Origin: Palsa-504 sp963808315
GTDB taxonomy: Bacteria; Actinomycetota; Actinomycetes; Streptosporangiales; Streptosporangiaceae
Direction of reading: 5' to 3'
Length of the DNA stretch: 64,000 nucleotides
NCBI GenBank assembly: GCA_963808315.1
Contig: CAWEFK010000004.1
Coordinates: 62,001 to 126,000 of the forward strand
Translations under genes and position numbers: made by a program
Notes under the pieces: model-generated
What the model was told of the DNA's origin: nothing
What the model saw: the letters and a program-made list of their open reading frames with translations, nothing else
The model's database searches: none
Part shown: in pieces, positions 28,424 through 36,503 of the stretch
How positions within the stretch are numbered: the first letter of the stretch is position 1
Layout: each line of letters opens with the position of its first letter

Positions 28424-28749
28424 GACGCCTCCCCCGCGGCGACGAGGTCCCCGCCGTCGGTCCCGGTGATCGTCAGGCGGGTCCCGATCGGGACGGCCTC
28501 CGGGGTGGCGAGCCGGACCAGGACCCGCGGGCCGTCGTCAAGGTCGAGGTAGGCCAGGCCGAACGGAGGGCTAAGCGTGCCCACCGCAATGGCGATGACC
28601 GTCGAGGACCAGACCGTCCCGGAAACGGCGAACCGTTCCGGCGCGACCGGGCACCACGGGAGGCCCAGCTGGGCGGCCGGGTAGCGGCACACGGTGCAGC
28701 GGCAGCCCAGGACGGCGCCGTCCGCCAGGACGGGGCGGGAATCAGCCAC
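28420..28749 (-). CDS. DUF35 OB-fold, Zn-ribbon acyl-CoA-associated protein
   Basis: About 109 residues with a rubredoxin-like Zn ribbon (CRCTVCRYP and WCP) and an OB fold (GTVWSSTVIAIAVG, PFGLAYLDLDDGPRVL). DUF35 proteins bind thiolases in lipid and sterol degradation. The thiolase partner, overlapping by ATGA, is broken, so this gene may be an orphan. The start could also be the ATG at 28800. No strong ribosome binding site is visible for either. Confidence 0.75.
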   Translation of the reverse strand: MADSRPVLADGAVLGCRCTVCRYPAAQLGLPWCPVAPERFAVSGTVWSSTVIAIAVGTLSPPFGLAYLDLDDGPRVLVRLATPEAVPIGTRLTITGTDGGDLVAAGEAS

Positions 28750-28884
28750 GGGCAGGCCGCCGACGGCGGCACCGGGCCGGCGCTTGGTGGGGCGGCCCAC
28801 GCCGAGCTCGCTCGCGGGCGGGTAGGCGGTTCCGAGGGTGCCGGCGGGCGGGTGGGCGTGTTGATCCGAGGGTGCCGGCGTGTC

Positions 28885-29160
28885 GGGTGGGCGCCTCGGC
28901 GAAGGCGACGCCGCTGGCCGCGATGGCGGCCCGGGCGTCGGCGGCCAGCCCGGGGACCGGTGACTCCTTGACCACCTTCTGGTGCCGCCGCTGCAGCGTG
29001 CAGTCCCGCTCGCCGAGGTGCACGACCGAACCGTGCCGGTCCCCCCAGCACCTACACCTCGATGTGCCGGGCGCGGCGGATGAAGCGCTCCAGGTAGAGC
29101 CGCCCGTCGCCGAACGCGGACTCGGCCTCGGATCCGGCGGCGGACCAGCGGGCCCGCAGG
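28885..29160 (-). pseudogene. Biotin carboxylase (AccC-type) ATP-grasp fragment
   Basis: Translation gives FGDGRLYLERFIRRARHIEV, a TAG stop where Gln is expected, then after a one-base shift DRHGSVVHLGERDCTLQRRH and QKVVKESPVPGLAADARAAI. This is the ATP-grasp core of acyl-CoA carboxylase alpha subunits. Both ends are cut off, and the 5' junction abuts a LuxR tail on the other strand near 29160. Confidence 0.75.
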
Positions 29161-29282
29161 GTATCGCCGAGACCCTGTCGCTGGCCGAGGACAGCGTGAA
29201 AAAGTACGTCAGCCGGATCCTGTCCGTCACCGGCTGCCAGTCCCGGATGGAACTAGCCCTGCTGGCCCGCTCCCAGACCTGA
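29158..29282 (+). pseudogene. LuxR-family regulator, C-terminal HTH fragment
   Basis: Encodes IAETLSLAEDSVKKYVSRIL followed by SRMELALLARSQT, the recognition helix and tail of a NarL/LuxR DNA-binding domain. The first half of the HTH and everything upstream are missing; the sequence before 29158 belongs to the carboxylase fragment on the opposite strand. Confidence 0.75.
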
Positions 29283-29298
29283 GCGCGGGAAGCCGGGG

Positions 29299-29553
29299 TC
29301 ATGACACCTCGTCTCGGCTGGGGAGCCGGGGTGCGGGCGCTCGCAGTGGCTGGCTGCCGAGCTCCGCGTACCGGGTGACCAGGACCAGGTTGATGGCCGA
29401 CTCGAGGTTGTCGAGCTGCAGCTGCACCCGGCGCAGCCGCGGGCAGATGTCGGCGGCGATCTCGTGCCGCAGGTAGCGCACGCACAGCGCGCCGCCCATG
29501 AGCACGCCGATCATCGCGCCGAGCAGGAAGATCAAGAGAGTGGATCCGGTCAT
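29299..29553 (-). CDS. Small single-pass membrane protein
   Basis: An 84-residue protein: MTGSTLLIFLLGAMIGVLMGGALCV membrane segment, a hydrophilic helix (RRVQLQLDNLESAINLVL) and a Pro/Arg tail. The ATG at 29553 has AAGGGAG seven to eight bases upstream, which decides it over the longer frame. No family recognised. It may be an anchor for a partner through its predicted coiled helix. Confidence 0.6.
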   Translation of the reverse strand: MTGSTLLIFLLGAMIGVLMGGALCVRYLRHEIAADICPRLRRVQLQLDNLESAINLVLVTRYAELGSQPLRAPAPRLPSRDEVS

Positions 29554-29934
29554 CGTGGGGCTCCCTTCACCGGTACCATCCTCTGGCATTTCCAATTTGG
29601 CACATTCCAAACGTGAGATTCCATTGGCCGGAGACAAAGATTTGGTATTCTGGAGTTTTCAGAATCTCGTGGACAGCTACTGCACCTTTGATCACTCTGA
29701 CACCATCGCGGCGAGCGACCAAATGAAGCCCATCCCCAGCTCACGGCGGGGCTGACCGACGTGACACACGTTCGGCGGCAAGTTGACTCGCGCGGCCGGA
29801 GGCTCTAGTCTGGCCACCACGGCACATGCCAATGGTTAGGTACATAGGGACAACTGGTATGAGATGGGGGCGCCGCCGACGCCCCCAAGCCCGAGCCAGC
29901 CCCGTCGTCCGCGTGACCAAAGAGGGGGCACCGC
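29554..29934. promoter_or_regulatory. Divergent intergenic region before XRE gene
   Basis: About 380 bp without a convincing gene. A comparatively AT-rich stretch (29635-29700) may contain divergent promoters for the small membrane protein and the XRE regulator. No clear dyad found. Confidence 0.35.
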
Positions 29935-30777
29935 ATGGCGGACTTGAGTCCGACCATTCGCCAGCGCGAACTCGGTATCCGGCTGCGCGAATTCCGGACC
30001 GCGAAGGGCCTCACGGTCGAGGATGTCGCCACCGAGCTCCTCTGCTCGCCGACGAAGATCAGCCGCGCCGAGACCGGCGCGCGCCGGGCCACGTTGCGCG
30101 ATGTCCGGGACCTGTGCCAGCTCTACGGCGCCGACGCCGAGACATCGGCCGAGCTGATGAAGCTGGCCCGCGAGGCGCGCCAGCAGGGCTGGTGGACCAA
30201 GTACGACGACCTCAGGATCAGTCCCTACATCGGCATGGAGCAGGCGGCCACCGCCATCACGTACTTCGGGATGTACTTCTTCCCCCCCCTGCTTCAGTCC
30301 GAGGACTACGCCCGGGCCATCATCAAGGGCATCGCCCCGAAGATCGAGGAGGACATCCTCGGCCAGCGGGTGGAAGCCCGGATAATGCGGCAGAAGCTGC
30401 TATCTCAGCCCAAGCCGCCGAAGTACCGCGTCCTGCTCGACGAAGCGGTCCTGCACCGCCATGTGGGCGGCCCCGCGGTCATGAGGGTTCAACTCGACAA
30501 GACTCTCTCGCTCATACGGGAGGAAAAGGCTGCGGTTCAGGTAATTCCCTACGAAGTCGGCGCTTACGGCGCCAGCGACAGCAACTTCAGCTATCTGGAA
30601 TTCGCTGGTACCATGCTGCCCGACCTGGTGTTTGTGGAGAGCCTCGTCAGTAACTTGTACCTGGAACGGCCGGACGAGCTCAGCCGATATCGCGAGGCGC
30701 TCGATTATCTACGCGATGAAGCACTTAACCCGCGGGACTCAGCGAAGAAGATCGAGGGAATTCGCGACAAGACGTAA
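29935..30777 (+). CDS. XRE-family regulator with Scr1/DUF5753 C-terminal domain
   Basis: A 280-residue protein. The N-terminal helix-turn-helix is LGIRLREFRTAKGLTVEDVA / CSPTKISRAETGARR. The C-terminal DUF5753 domain shows LLQSEDYARAI, LLDEAVLHRHVGGPAVMRVQ and VFVESLVSNLYLERPDELSRY. This family pairs with small DUF397 proteins, and such pairs regulate development or act like toxin-antitoxin modules in streptomycetes. Two DUF397 genes follow on the same strand, so pairing is expected here. Frame intact, TAA stop. Confidence 0.95.
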   Translation: MADLSPTIRQRELGIRLREFRTAKGLTVEDVATELLCSPTKISRAETGARRATLRDVRDLCQLYGADAETSAELMKLAREARQQGWWTKYDDLRISPYIGMEQAATAITYFGMYFFPPLLQSEDYARAIIKGIAPKIEEDILGQRVEARIMRQKLLSQPKPPKYRVLLDEAVLHRHVGGPAVMRVQLDKTLSLIREEKAAVQVIPYEVGAYGASDSNFSYLEFAGTMLPDLVFVESLVSNLYLERPDELSRYREALDYLRDEALNPRDSAKKIEGIRDKT

Positions 30778-30837
30778 AATCATGAGCTGAATCTTCCCGC
30801 ATGTTAGCTAACTCATCACACCTTAGGAGATACCGGT

Positions 30838-31050
30838 ATGGATCAAATGCGTGGTCACAAGAGTCTCACCTGGCACACCGCCCTCAGCTGCGATGGGGGG
30901 GCGTGCGTGCAGGTCGCGGTCGACGGCCGCTCAATCCTGATCGGAAATTCGCGGCGCCCCGACGGCCCCGTACTCGAGTACACGCCCGACGAGTGGCACG
31001 AGTTCGTCGGGGGAATCAAAAAAGGCGATTTCGACGGCCTGCTTAAATGA
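30838..31050 (+). CDS. DUF397 protein (partner of XRE/DUF5753)
   Basis: A 70-residue DUF397 protein: CDGGACVQVAVDGRSILIG, SRRPDGPVLEYTPDEWHEFV and GGIKKGDFDG. The usual W-x-x-S/T-S and N-S-x-x-P-x-G-P features are recognisable. It lies 60 bases after the XRE gene, with GGAG at 30824-30827. It probably binds the DUF5753 protein and modulates its DNA binding. A strong terminator follows. Confidence 0.92.
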   Translation: MDQMRGHKSLTWHTALSCDGGACVQVAVDGRSILIGNSRRPDGPVLEYTPDEWHEFVGGIKKGDFDGLLK

Positions 31051-31078
31051 CGCAGCGCAGCATGCCCAAGTGACGTCT

Positions 31079-31140
31079 AGGGCACTGTGTGACCGGTAAA
31101 AGGCGGAAACTTCAGCCTCACCGGCCACACAGTGCCCTTT
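31079..31140 (+). terminator. Rho-independent-type terminator after first DUF397 gene
   Basis: AGGGCACTGTGTG (31079-31091) and CACACAGTGCCCT (31126-31138) form a perfect 13-bp stem, followed by TT. The loop is 34 bases and includes a second complementary pair (ACCGG/CCGG). Separates the two DUF397 genes. Confidence 0.8.
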
Positions 31141-31243
31141 GGCTTGAGTTCTGCCCTTTTGCTGTTGACAGCCCGGAATTCGGTATGCCTACCATGAGTA
31201 GTGACCGACCGGTAATCTCCGGTTACCACCTTGGGAGGGCGTC

Positions 31244-31435
31244 TTGGCGACTGGTCTCAGTAAAGACTCGGAGTGGCGTAAAAGTAGTCTGTGCGGCGGC
31301 GGGGACTGCATCGAGATAGCAGCTCACGGCGATGCGATATTGCTGCGAAGTTCGGTTGATCCGGACGGTCCGGTCCTCGTTTTTAGGCCGGCCAGGTGGC
31401 GGGAGCTGATCGCGGGTATCAAGCACACGTCCTGA
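31244..31435 (+). CDS. Second DUF397 protein
   Basis: A 63-residue DUF397 protein (WRKSSLCGGGDCIEIAAHGD, SSVDPDGPVLVFRPARWREL). TTG start supported by GGGAGG five bases upstream (31233-31238). It is separated from the first copy by a terminator, so it has its own promoter and may respond differently. It differs enough from the first copy that it is not a recent duplicate. Confidence 0.88.
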   Translation: MATGLSKDSEWRKSSLCGGGDCIEIAAHGDAILLRSSVDPDGPVLVFRPARWRELIAGIKHTS

Positions 31436-31524
31436 CCGGGGCACGATGGGGGGATGGGGCACGCGGGCGGGGCCGTTCGGGATAAAAGGGGCGGGGTGCG
31501 TGCGTCATAGAAATGAGGTCTCGC

Positions 31525-31780
31525 GGGGGAGGCCGGGTGGGCGCCGATGACCATCGACTCGAAGATGCCGTAGCCGGTGGCGTCGCCCTCGCGGCAGCGG
31601 ACCACGCAGTCGCGGAGCTGGTGCACCTCGCGGGCGGTTTTTGCGTCGGCCACGTCGGCGGCGCTCCCCGTCTAGGTGCGCCGGCCCGTGCCACCGGCCG
31701 TGCCGGTGGCCCTTGAAGCCGAAGTACAGGCCGGTGCCGAGGTGAAAGCCGGTGTCGCTGATCGGTTCCACCTCCACGGT
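31525..31780 (-). pseudogene. C-terminal fragment of a DUF7064-like protein
   Basis: Reads VEVEPISDTGFHLGTGLYFG, then FKGHRHGRWH; after a frame change near 31675 it continues ADAKTAREVHQLRDCVV and YGIFESMVIGAHP. I recognise this as the tail of a family often annotated DUF7064/hydroxyneurosporene-synthase-like and found near lipid-metabolism genes, though I recall the family from memory only. The N-terminal part is absent. Confidence 0.5.
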
Positions 31781-31860
31781 GCGGGTCTGACCGGACGGTA
31801 AGCCTGCGAGCGGGACAGGACCCAGTGCACTTAGGGGGACAGTCCCCGGGGCCCGTTAGG

Positions 31861-32703
31861 TCAGCTGGTGACGTCGGCGGAGGTGAAGCGGGCCCAGGCG
31901 ATGGAGCAGAAAAGCACCGCGTACACCGCGAACGACAGCAGGCCGCGGAGCAGGGTGGAGGTGTCGACGGGCACCCGGAGCAGGGCGTCGAAGGACAGCC
32001 ACCAGTGGGTCGGCAGGTACGGGCCTGCCGCCGCGAGCTGCGGCACGTTGTCGACCACCTCGCTGGCCACCACGAGGATCATGACGGTGGCGATGGCCCC
32101 GATGGCGTGCTCGGTCAGGGTCGAGACGGCCAGCCCGATCGCGCCGAGCGCCGCCATCGCGACCGCCACGTACACGGTGACGAACAGCAGCCGGAGCAGG
32201 CCGTCCGGCAGCGAGACCGTGGTCCCCGACAGCAGCGTGACCGGCCCGACCGGGAACAGCGCGGTCCCGGCCACCAGGGCCACCGCCGACACGATGAACG
32301 TCGCGCACAACCCGAACGTCACGATCGCGCCGAACTTCACCGCGAGCAGCCGGGTGCGGCCGGCGGGCACCGCGAGCAGGTAGCGCAGCGTGCCGTAGCC
32401 GGCCTTGCCGGCCACCGAGTCGCCGGCCACCACCGCGACCACCACCGGCAGCACCAGGATGAGCAGGGTGCTCAGCGCGATGAAGCTGAGGAAGATGCCG
32501 TTGCCGGCCAGCTGGTTGAAGAACGCGGCCCCGCCCGCGCCGCCTCCCCCGCCCCCGCCCCCGCCGCCTGGGTGGGGTGCCGCCAGGCGCAAGGCGATGC
32601 CGATGACGAGCGGGAAGATGGCCGCCACCGCGAGCAGCAGCAGGTTCCGCCGGCGCTGGAAGACGAGCCGTAGCTCGGAGCGGAAAAACCTAAGCGCTGA
32701 CAT
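31861..32703 (-). CDS. ABC-2 type transporter permease
   Basis: A 280-residue permease with about six membrane segments (LLLLAVAAIFPLVIGIAL; LLILVLPVVVAVVAGDS; IVTFGLCATFIVSAVALVAG; VAMAALGAIGLAV). The motif GDSVAGKAGYGTLRYLLAVP is typical of ABC-2 permeases. A run of ten Gly follows the first helix (bases about 32535-32570) and is a possible length-variable site. Overlaps the ATPase by 14 bases. Probably exports a lipid or drug with the LolA-like protein. Confidence 0.9.
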   Translation of the reverse strand: MSALRFFRSELRLVFQRRRNLLLLAVAAIFPLVIGIALRLAAPHPGGGGGGGGGGAGGAAFFNQLAGNGIFLSFIALSTLLILVLPVVVAVVAGDSVAGKAGYGTLRYLLAVPAGRTRLLAVKFGAIVTFGLCATFIVSAVALVAGTALFPVGPVTLLSGTTVSLPDGLLRLLFVTVYVAVAMAALGAIGLAVSTLTEHAIGAIATVMILVVASEVVDNVPQLAAAGPYLPTHWWLSFDALLRVPVDTSTLLRGLLSFAVYAVLFCSIAWARFTSADVTS

Positions 32704-33736
32704 CGAAGCCCTCGCCGGTCAGGCCGACGAACAGGTCCTCCAGGCTCGGTGAGGTGACCGCGAACCCGCGGACCCCGACTCCGGCCTGGACGAGTTCGGC
32801 GCAGACTCGCTCGGGTACGGCCTCCCCGAGCACCGCCGACACCTCGGCGATGGCCAGGCCCGCCGCGGGTCCTTCAGGCCCGGGTCCTGAGACCTCGGCC
32901 GGGGTGGCCTTCGGGTCGGGGAGGCCGAGGCTGGTGAGCACCTTGAGTGCCTCCTCCGGGTCGGCGGTCTGGATCGTGACCCGGGCGGCTCCGGTCCGGC
33001 GCAGTTCGGGCAGCGAGCCCTGGAACACCAGCCGGCCGGCGCGCATGACCCCGACGTGCGTGCAGATCTGCTCGACCTCGGCGAGCAGATGCGAGGACAC
33101 GAACACGGTGGTGCCGTCGGCGGCGATCTGCCTGATCAGCGTCCGCACCTCCCGGGTGCCCTGGGGATCGAGACCGTTGGTCGGCTCGTCCAGGATGATC
33201 AGCTCACGGGGCTGGAGCAGGCCGGCCGCGATGGCCAGCCGCTGCTTCATGCCGAGCGAGTAATGCCGGTACCGCTTCTTCGCGGCGCTGAGCAGGCCCA
33301 CCCGGTCAAGCGCGGTATCAATCCGGGTCCGTGCCGTCCGGGGGTCGGCGCTCCGGTCCGCGGCGTCGTATCTGGCCAGGTTGTCCAGGCCGGTCAGGAA
33401 CGGGTAGAAGGCGGGTCCCTCGACCAGCGAGCCGACCCGGTGCAGCACCTTGGTCGCTCCGTCGGGCATGCTCACGCCCAGCAGGGCCGCGCTGCCCCCG
33501 GTCGGAAAAGCCAGGCCGAGCAGCATCCTGATCGTGGTCGTCTTGCCAGAGCCGTTCGGACCGAGAAAGCCGTAAACCGAGCCGCCGGGCACGGCCAGGT
33601 CGATACGGTCAACCGCCAGTTGGCCGCCGCGGAACCGCTTGGTCAGCCCGGTGGTCGAGATCGCGGTCAAGGGGTCAGCCCGCTGGCCGAGATCCCGGTC
33701 ATGGCGGGGCGGCCCGGTGGTCGAGATCCCGGTCAT
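32690..33736 (-). CDS. ABC transporter ATP-binding protein (CcmA/NatA-type)
   Basis: Walker A LGPNGSGKTTTIR, signature YSLGMKQRLAIAAGL, Walker B ELIILDEPTNGLDP, and H-loop VFVSSHLL. The C-terminal 80 residues form an extra regulatory domain ending SPSLEDLFVGLTGEG, common to this family. The first 22 residues look like duplicated leader sequence; the true start could be TTG 33670, where the domain begins ISTTGLTKRFRGG. Second gene of a LolA-like, ATPase, permease operon. Confidence 0.92.
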   Translation of the reverse strand: MTGISTTGPPRHDRDLGQRADPLTAISTTGLTKRFRGGQLAVDRIDLAVPGGSVYGFLGPNGSGKTTTIRMLLGLAFPTGGSAALLGVSMPDGATKVLHRVGSLVEGPAFYPFLTGLDNLARYDAADRSADPRTARTRIDTALDRVGLLSAAKKRYRHYSLGMKQRLAIAAGLLQPRELIILDEPTNGLDPQGTREVRTLIRQIAADGTTVFVSSHLLAEVEQICTHVGVMRAGRLVFQGSLPELRRTGAARVTIQTADPEEALKVLTSLGLPDPKATPAEVSGPGPEGPAAGLAIAEVSAVLGEAVPERVCAELVQAGVGVRGFAVTSPSLEDLFVGLTGEGFDVSA

Positions 33737-33745
33737 GGCGGGGCG
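33648..33745. repeat. Short direct repeats at ATPase start
   Basis: Three copies of a roughly 25-bp unit resembling ggtcgagatcccggtcatgg, one diverged, cover the start codons of the ATPase gene. The duplication multiplies candidate start sites. Confidence 0.75.
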
Positions 33746-33747
33746 GG

Positions 33748-34902
33748 TCAGGAGGCTGGGTGCGCGGTCGCGGACCCCGTCGCGGCCTTGAGCGCGGCGG
33801 CGTACAGGACGCTGGGCTGGACCGCGCCGACGAACGTGCTGCCGCCGTCGGTCACCAGCACCGAGATCAGGCTGGTGCGCAGCAGCCGGCCGGTGCCCCA
33901 GGCGCCGTGCTCGACGGTGGCCGACCCGACCAGCGCGTGCAGCGCGGCGGCGCTCTCGCCGTTTATGGGGCCGTTCGGTTGGCCCGGGCCCGGAATGGGA
34001 GATCCGGCGGTCAGCGGGGAGGACGGCAGGTCAAGGACGGCCAGCCAGCCGGACCCGATCGTGGTGATGCCCGTCCCGTTTGGCTGGCCGGCCGGCTCGG
34101 ATCCCTGGCCGGGGTTCTCCTTGGTGATCTTGGCGCCTGCGGGTGGGGTGAAGCTAATGTCGGCCGAGGCGGGAGTGGCGAACGTGACGGAGGTGAACCC
34201 TACCGAAATCGCCGGGTTCGACGCGCCGCGGGCGAAGACCTGCACCCGCAACGGCACGCCGTTGTGGCCGTCGACGGCGATCCGGATCTGGCCGACGAGC
34301 GACCTGGCGTCCTTCGGCGCGACCACGAGCTCATAAGCCGCTTGCCCGGCCACCACCACGTTGCTGTCCACGCTCACCGCGGTGGTCGGCCCGACCGCCG
34401 CGAGGACCTGGCTGGCCGCCTGCTGCGGGGTCAGGGCCGGGGTCATGGGCGTGGGCTTGTTCTTGTGCTTGTCCGCCGGGACCGAGATCTCGGTGACCGC
34501 GTTGGCCGTGCTCTGCCACAGCCAGACCGTGCTGCCGGTCCTGATCACGTCCGTCTCGCTCAGCGACGCCGGGAGTGCCAGCCGGTAGCGTTCCGGGCTC
34601 GCGTACCAGACGTTGACCGTGTGCGACCCGGTGAGCAGCGAGGTAATCGAGGTCGGGTTACTGCTGTTGCCCGGCAGGCTCGGCAGGCCGAGCGACGCCG
34701 TCTCGAGCACCGAGCCGTACAGCGCAGGCCCCTGCTCCTGCGCGACCGCGGCCAGCAGCTGAGCCGGCGTACGGGCCGGCAGCGAGGGCGCGGCCTGCGC
34801 CCCGGACATCAGCGAGCCAGCCATCACCGCGCCGGTCACGACGAGCGCGCCGACCGGAACGGCCCAGCGAGCCCGGCGGGAAAACCTCGGTACACCAGAC
34901 AT
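33748..34902 (-). CDS. LolA/RseB-like lipoprotein-sorting-type secreted protein
   Basis: A 384-residue protein with a signal peptide (WAVPVGALVVTGAVMAGSLMS, cleavage after AQA). The body matches LolA/DUF2092-type beta half-barrels: HTVNVWYASPERYRLALP, VIRTGSTVWLWQSTANAVTE, DGHNGVPLRVQVFARG, then FVGAVQPSVLYAAALK. Such proteins carry hydrophobic cargo or sense envelope stress. It precedes an ABC ATPase and permease by 11 bases, so the three likely form one lipid-handling system in the envelope. Confidence 0.8.
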   Translation of the reverse strand: MSGVPRFSRRARWAVPVGALVVTGAVMAGSLMSGAQAAPSLPARTPAQLLAAVAQEQGPALYGSVLETASLGLPSLPGNSSNPTSITSLLTGSHTVNVWYASPERYRLALPASLSETDVIRTGSTVWLWQSTANAVTEISVPADKHKNKPTPMTPALTPQQAASQVLAAVGPTTAVSVDSNVVVAGQAAYELVVAPKDARSLVGQIRIAVDGHNGVPLRVQVFARGASNPAISVGFTSVTFATPASADISFTPPAGAKITKENPGQGSEPAGQPNGTGITTIGSGWLAVLDLPSSPLTAGSPIPGPGQPNGPINGESAAALHALVGSATVEHGAWGTGRLLRTSLISVLVTDGGSTFVGAVQPSVLYAAALKAATGSATAHPAS

Positions 34903-34937
34903 GACACCTCACCCCTCTCCGAGGGTACCCCCCAACC

Positions 34938-35025
34938 TGGGTCGCGGGCGCGGAGGCCGGGGCGAGGCCGGGGCGAGGGCGGGGCGAGGGCGGGGCGGAG
35001 GCCGGGGCGAGGGCGAGGCGGCGGC
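34938..35025. repeat. G-rich low-complexity tract
   Basis: Repeated ggggcgagggc/ggggcggaggcc units over about 85 bp between the LolA-like gene and a permease remnant. G-runs could form quadruplex structures; a known risk spot for sequence errors. Confidence 0.8.
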
Positions 35026-35312
35026 CGTTCAGCATGCTCCGCCTGGCCGGCGCCCGGCTGTCCACGCTGCGCGGCGTCGTCGCGCTGGAGGGCGCCGTCC
35101 CGCTGCTTTCCGTCGCCGCCGTCGCGATCGGTGCCGGCTTCGCCGGCGCCGCGATGTCCGCCCAGGAGGCACAGCAGCACACGATGGTCGCCCCCGGCAT
35201 CGCGTACTACCTGCTGACCGCCGGCGGTATCGTGATCTCCCTCGCGATCATCGCCGCCACCTTCCCCCTCCTAGCCCGCATCACCGGCCCCGAAACCGCC
35301 AGAAACGAGTAA
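35026..35312 (+). pseudogene. C-terminal remnant of an FtsX-type permease
   Basis: Reads LRLAGARLSTLRGVVALEG then LLSVAAVAIGAGFAGAAM and GGIVISLAIIAATFPLLARI. These are the last three helices of a MacB/FtsX permease, ending with a normal TAA. Nothing upstream but a G-rich repeat. The 92-residue ORF could be translated but cannot be a transporter alone. Confidence 0.7.
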
Positions 35313-35351
35313 CAAGCCGGGCGCCAAATTCTGCTTCACACCACTGGTGAT

Positions 35352-36155
35352 TCAGGGCAGGACGAACCGCTCTACCGCGTTGGCGAAGCCCTCGTCCTCG
35401 TTGGACGTGGTGACGCGGCGGGCGGCTTCCTGGACCTCATGGCTCGCGTTGCCCATGGCGATGCTGAGCCCGGAGTGGGCGAACATGAGCACGTCGTTGG
35501 GCTGGTCGCCGATCGTGGCGATCTGCTCGGGGGGGATCTGGTAGGTCCGGGAAAGATATTGCGCTACGGCGCCCTTGTTGGCGCCGGGATTGGTGACATC
35601 GCAGTAGTACGGCTGAGACTTAGCCGCCGAGACGTGGTCGCCCAAGCGCTCGCGCACCGCGTCCACACCCTTCTGGACCGCGTCGTAGTCATCGCTCACC
35701 CCGACGATCTTGGCCACTCCGTGTGATACCGAGGTGAAGCTGTCGGTCACCGTCGGATCGAACCTGACCGTCTGGGTCTCGCGGGTCACGTGCGGTGCCT
35801 TCGGATCCCGGATAAACCAGTCCGCGCCCCGGTAGACCCACACGTCCAGCTCGTGGGCGCCGAGTAGCTCGATCACCGTCGGTGTCACGTCGTCGGGGAT
35901 GGTCTGTTGCTCGATCACCGACATGTCCGGACGGACATACACGCCGCCGTTGAAGCCCGCGAGCGGCGTGGTGAGCTGGAGCGGCTCGATGAGCATGGAC
36001 ATGCCGCGGGGTGGGCGGCCGCTGGTGATGGCGAAGAGTATCCCGGCCTGCCTCAGCTTCGCGACCGCGGCCATGGCCCGATCGGTGAGGACCTTGTCCT
36101 GGGTCACCAGCGTGCCGTCGACATCGGCGAGGAACAGTCGAATTGGCGGGGCCAT
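35352..36155 (-). CDS. Cof-type HAD-superfamily sugar-phosphatase-like hydrolase
   Basis: A 267-residue protein. HAD motif I LFLADVDGTLVTQD with the nucleophile and acid Asp, motif II ITSGRPP, Lys of motif III in GANKGAVAQYL, and motif IV IGDQPNDVLMF. The C2-type cap lies between. Family members dephosphorylate sugar phosphates or PLP. Start ATG 36155 follows GGAGG, four to five bases away; the longer frame upstream is not needed. Confidence 0.93.
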   Translation of the reverse strand: MAPPIRLFLADVDGTLVTQDKVLTDRAMAAVAKLRQAGILFAITSGRPPRGMSMLIEPLQLTTPLAGFNGGVYVRPDMSVIEQQTIPDDVTPTVIELLGAHELDVWVYRGADWFIRDPKAPHVTRETQTVRFDPTVTDSFTSVSHGVAKIVGVSDDYDAVQKGVDAVRERLGDHVSAAKSQPYYCDVTNPGANKGAVAQYLSRTYQIPPEQIATIGDQPNDVLMFAHSGLSIAMGNASHEVQEAARRVTTSNEDEGFANAVERFVLP

Positions 36156-36319
36156 GTTGCCTCCAGTTTGGTCCGGTGCGGTCAGCGGAGCTAGAACCTC
36201 AGCAACCAGCGTTCGCCCGGTCACCCGGAACCGGTAAAGGTCACGCCCGGCGAAGGGTCAGCATCCCGCGAACACCACCCGCCTCGCCTGGCACACCCGT
36301 GCCGGGCGCTCCCGCTCTG

Positions 36320-36368
36320 AAGCGACACCGATGGTCCATCGCGGTTGCCCAAGCAACACCTATGGTCC
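36320..36368. repeat. Two 18-bp imperfect direct repeats
   Basis: AAGCGACACCGATGGTCC (36320-36337) and AAGCAACACCTATGGTCC (36351-36368), 16 of 18 identical, 31 bp apart, in a 350-bp region between the Cof gene and the permease. Helically phased spacing suggests an activator or repressor site; otherwise that region holds no gene. Confidence 0.5.
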
Positions 36369-36503
36369 TTTGATGTGGGTCAGGTTCGGGGTTCCGCCCC
36401 GGCGAGGCTGCTGGAAGCGCGACCAACGCTACCTGACACGGCACCAGATCACGAATGCTCGACGTCGGTCCGGCCGGCTGACCGACCGCGGGGGCCGCGC
36501 CCG

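Noticed and set aside
28000..31800. Insertion sequence or transposon as cause of the gene debris
   Set aside because: No transposase frame, terminal inverted repeats or target duplications could be found.
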